Positions 62,045 through 64,000 of a DNA stretch of 64,000 nt are shown here, piece by piece. The stretch's first letter is position 1. The number at the start of each line of letters is the position of its first letter. The stretch is from assembly GCA_905250025.1 (NCBI GenBank), contig CAJNOJ010000157.1:124001-188000 (forward strand), given 5' to 3'. The notes under the pieces were generated by a model. It was given only the letters and a program-made list of their open reading frames with translations, ran no database searches and had not been told where the DNA came from. The stretch is from Adineta ricciae. Its lineage: Eukaryota; Rotifera; Eurotatoria; Adinetida; Adinetidae. Made by a program: the position numbers and the translations under genes.

Positions 62045-64000
62045 ATGTCATCTGACAAAGACAAGAAAAGTTCGCCATCTGACGAATTATTAAAATCAAT
62101 CGATTTATGGTTAAAATGGGATCAATGTGATAAAACACGAAAAGAAATTGAAGAATTAAAAAAGAATTCGAAATGGGATGATTTACAAGTTCGTTTATCT
62201 CATCGAATTCAATTTGGTACAGCTGGTCTTCGTGCTAAAATGGGAAGTGGATTTGCATTAATGAATGAATTAACTGTTATTCAAGCAACACAAGGTCTTC
62301 TTCGTCATGTACAAACAACATTTGAAAACAAAAAAGATTCTTTAGCTGTTGTCATTGGTTTTGATGCTCGTCATCAATCACATCAATTTGCACGTTTAGC
62401 TGCTGCTCTCTTTGCACATGAAGGTATTCATGTTTATCTATTTGATTCGACAACAGTTCCCACACCATTTATTCCATTTACGGTCAAACAACTTCATTGT
62501 CAAGCGGGAATTATGGTAACAGCAAGTCATAATCCTAAAGATGATAATGGTTATAAAGTCTATTGGGAAAATGGGGCACAGATTATTTCACCATTAGATG
62601 CACAAATTGCACAATCTATTGAACAAAATTTAGAACCATGGAAAGATAAAGCATGGAATTTGGACATTCTTCAAGACAAAAACTCGAAATTAATTTCTGA
62701 TCCAATTGAAAAGGTTTGTTGATTTTTCTCTTTTTGTCACATCTCAATTTCTTCTTCTTTTTTTTTAAAGATTCGTGATTTATATATGTCAAATTTATCT
62801 AAATTATGTTATTTTCCTGAGTTGAACGCATCAACACCATTGAAATTCGTCTATACACCAGTTCACGGTGTTGGACAACCTTATGCTGAACGTGCATTTG
62901 CTGCATTCCATTTTCAACCATTCATATCAGTTGATGAACAGAAAAATCCTGATCCGAACTTCTCTACGGTAAAATATCCAAATCCCGAAGAAGGAAAAGA
63001 AACATTGGAATGTGCTATTCGAACAGCCAATAAGAATAATGCTGATTTTATCATCGCTACAGATCCTGATGCTGATCGATTTGCACTTGCAGAACGAGAT
63101 CCAACTGGTTCAACTGAATCAGGATGGAGAATTTTAAGTGGAAATCAATTAGGAGCTTTACTTGGATGGTGGCGTTGGTTTACATGGAGAAATCGAAATC
63201 CTCATGTGAATGTCAAAGATGTTTATATGCTTTATTCAACTGTTTCATCACATATTCTCAAATCAATTGGTGAAGTTGAAGGTTTTAATACGATCGATAC
63301 TCTCACAGGATTCAAATGGCTTGGAAATCGATCAAATGAACTTATTCATCAGAAAAAACATGTTCTCTTTGCTTTCGAAGAAGCCATGTAAGTCAAACAT
63401 TTGATTTTCTACCGAAAATAAATCATCTTTCGTTTCAATTTAGTGGATTTATGTGTGATCCCGAGAATGTCTTAGATAAAGATGGAATATCTGCATTGGC
63501 TATTGGAGCAGAAATGTGTGCTTATCTCAAGTCAATTGGTCGAACATTGTGTGAACAACTTAATCAAATCTCATTACTTTATGGTTATCATATCAATAAC
63601 AATTCCTATGTCATTTGTAATAAAACTGATGTCATGATGAACATGTTTGATCGACTCAGACATTATGATCAGAAGAAAGATCAGAATGCACAGGTAAATG
63701 TTCTCACGTTTCATTTTCTTAGAGAAAAAGAAGACAATGATTTTATTATTCTTTCGAAGAAAACGAACCAAGGAGAAAAAAGTGAAGCAAAGATTCTTGT
63801 TCAATATTCAAATAAGATCAAATCTCATCTTGGTGCCAATGAAAACGAATCGAAAAATGGACAAGATGAAGAATATGTTTATCCGAAATCATGTGGAAAA
63901 TATCAAATAACTGGTATTCGTGATTTAACTGTTGGAATCGAAGCTGATTTTCGTGGTGAAGGAAAAGATGAAAAACCCACTTTACCATGTTCATCAGCAA
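62045..64000 (+). CDS. PGM2: Phosphoglucomutase-2/phosphopentomutase, 3' end beyond window
   Basis: Exons 62045-62713, 62771-63387, 63444-63693 and a fourth running past 64000. PGM2 interconverts pentose-1- and -5-phosphates (and hexose phosphates) in the cytosol. Motifs seen: substrate loop FGTAGLRAKMGSG, catalytic-serine motif TASHNPKDDNGYKVYW, metal-binding DPDADRFALAE, sugar-binding GFKWLGNR with FAFEEAIGFM, and YPKSCGKYQITGIRDLT. The start of exon 4 is uncertain. A phase-0 acceptor at 63759 keeps the frame but adds an insert of about 30-50 residues relative to vertebrate PGM2; a later acceptor at AATAAG (about 63816) would shorten it. The C-terminal phosphate-binding domain lies outside the window. 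Confidence 0.95.

Overview
The window is AT-rich nuclear DNA from an animal, most likely a bdelloid rotifer. The basis is many intron-bearing metazoan genes with GT-AG introns of about 50-60 bp, several copies of a fast-evolving F-box family of the type common in bdelloids, an NHL-repeat/REJ polycystin, a rhodopsin-class receptor of rotifer type, and short non-autonomous transposons. The species call is inference. Single N characters at 12116, 24464, 32677 and 39246 mark assembly joins, and two of them sit directly between duplicated sequences.

Layout. 0.3-4.0 kb: two tandem F-box/LRR-like paralogs. 4-16 kb: accessory region with a Mutator-like foldback element carrying a 9-bp target duplication, a truncated third F-box copy, an intronless PD-(D/E)XK-like ORF, dispersed fragments, a 5' piece of PPP4R1 (minus strand) and a 630-bp palindromic element. 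16.3-18.0 kb: an F-box start exon followed by six tandem 84-bp leucine-rich-repeat exons. 18-21.6 kb: gene-poor. 21.6-26.4 kb: a septin (minus) with a polyproline N-terminus, whose 5' end is present twice on either side of an N. 28.3-31.3 kb: an ACSL3/4-type acyl-CoA synthetase (minus). 31.5-34.5 kb: decayed copies of WDR75 and ACSL. 34.6-37.6 kb: intact WDR75/UTP17 (minus). 38.9-39.5 kb: short inverted-repeat element. 40.0-52.2 kb: one very large plus-strand gene for a polycystin-1-like protein with four NHL-repeat units, a Ser/Thr mucin stalk, REJ, GPS, PLAT and a polycystin channel. 52.6-53.7 kb: mitochondrial ATP synthase subunit b (minus). 54.3-55.0 kb: a small Lys/Ser-rich protein. 56.5-57.5 kb: a type II membrane glycosyltransferase-like protein. 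59.0-60.2 kb: a class A GPCR (minus). 62.0 kb to the end: PGM2, cut by the window edge.

The genes do not form a pathway. Housekeeping genes (septin, ACSL, WDR75, ATP5PB, PGM2, PPP4R1) alternate with lineage-expanded families (F-box, LRR, NHL-polycystin, GPCR) and mobile-element debris. The most interesting items are the NHL-polycystin architecture, the tandem LRR-exon array, the reciprocal decay of a WDR75-ACSL pair, a 26-bp intron in PPP4R1, and the long-TIR foldback element. Exon boundaries were worked out by hand from splice signals and reading-frame continuity; functions come from recognised sequence similarity, with no database search.
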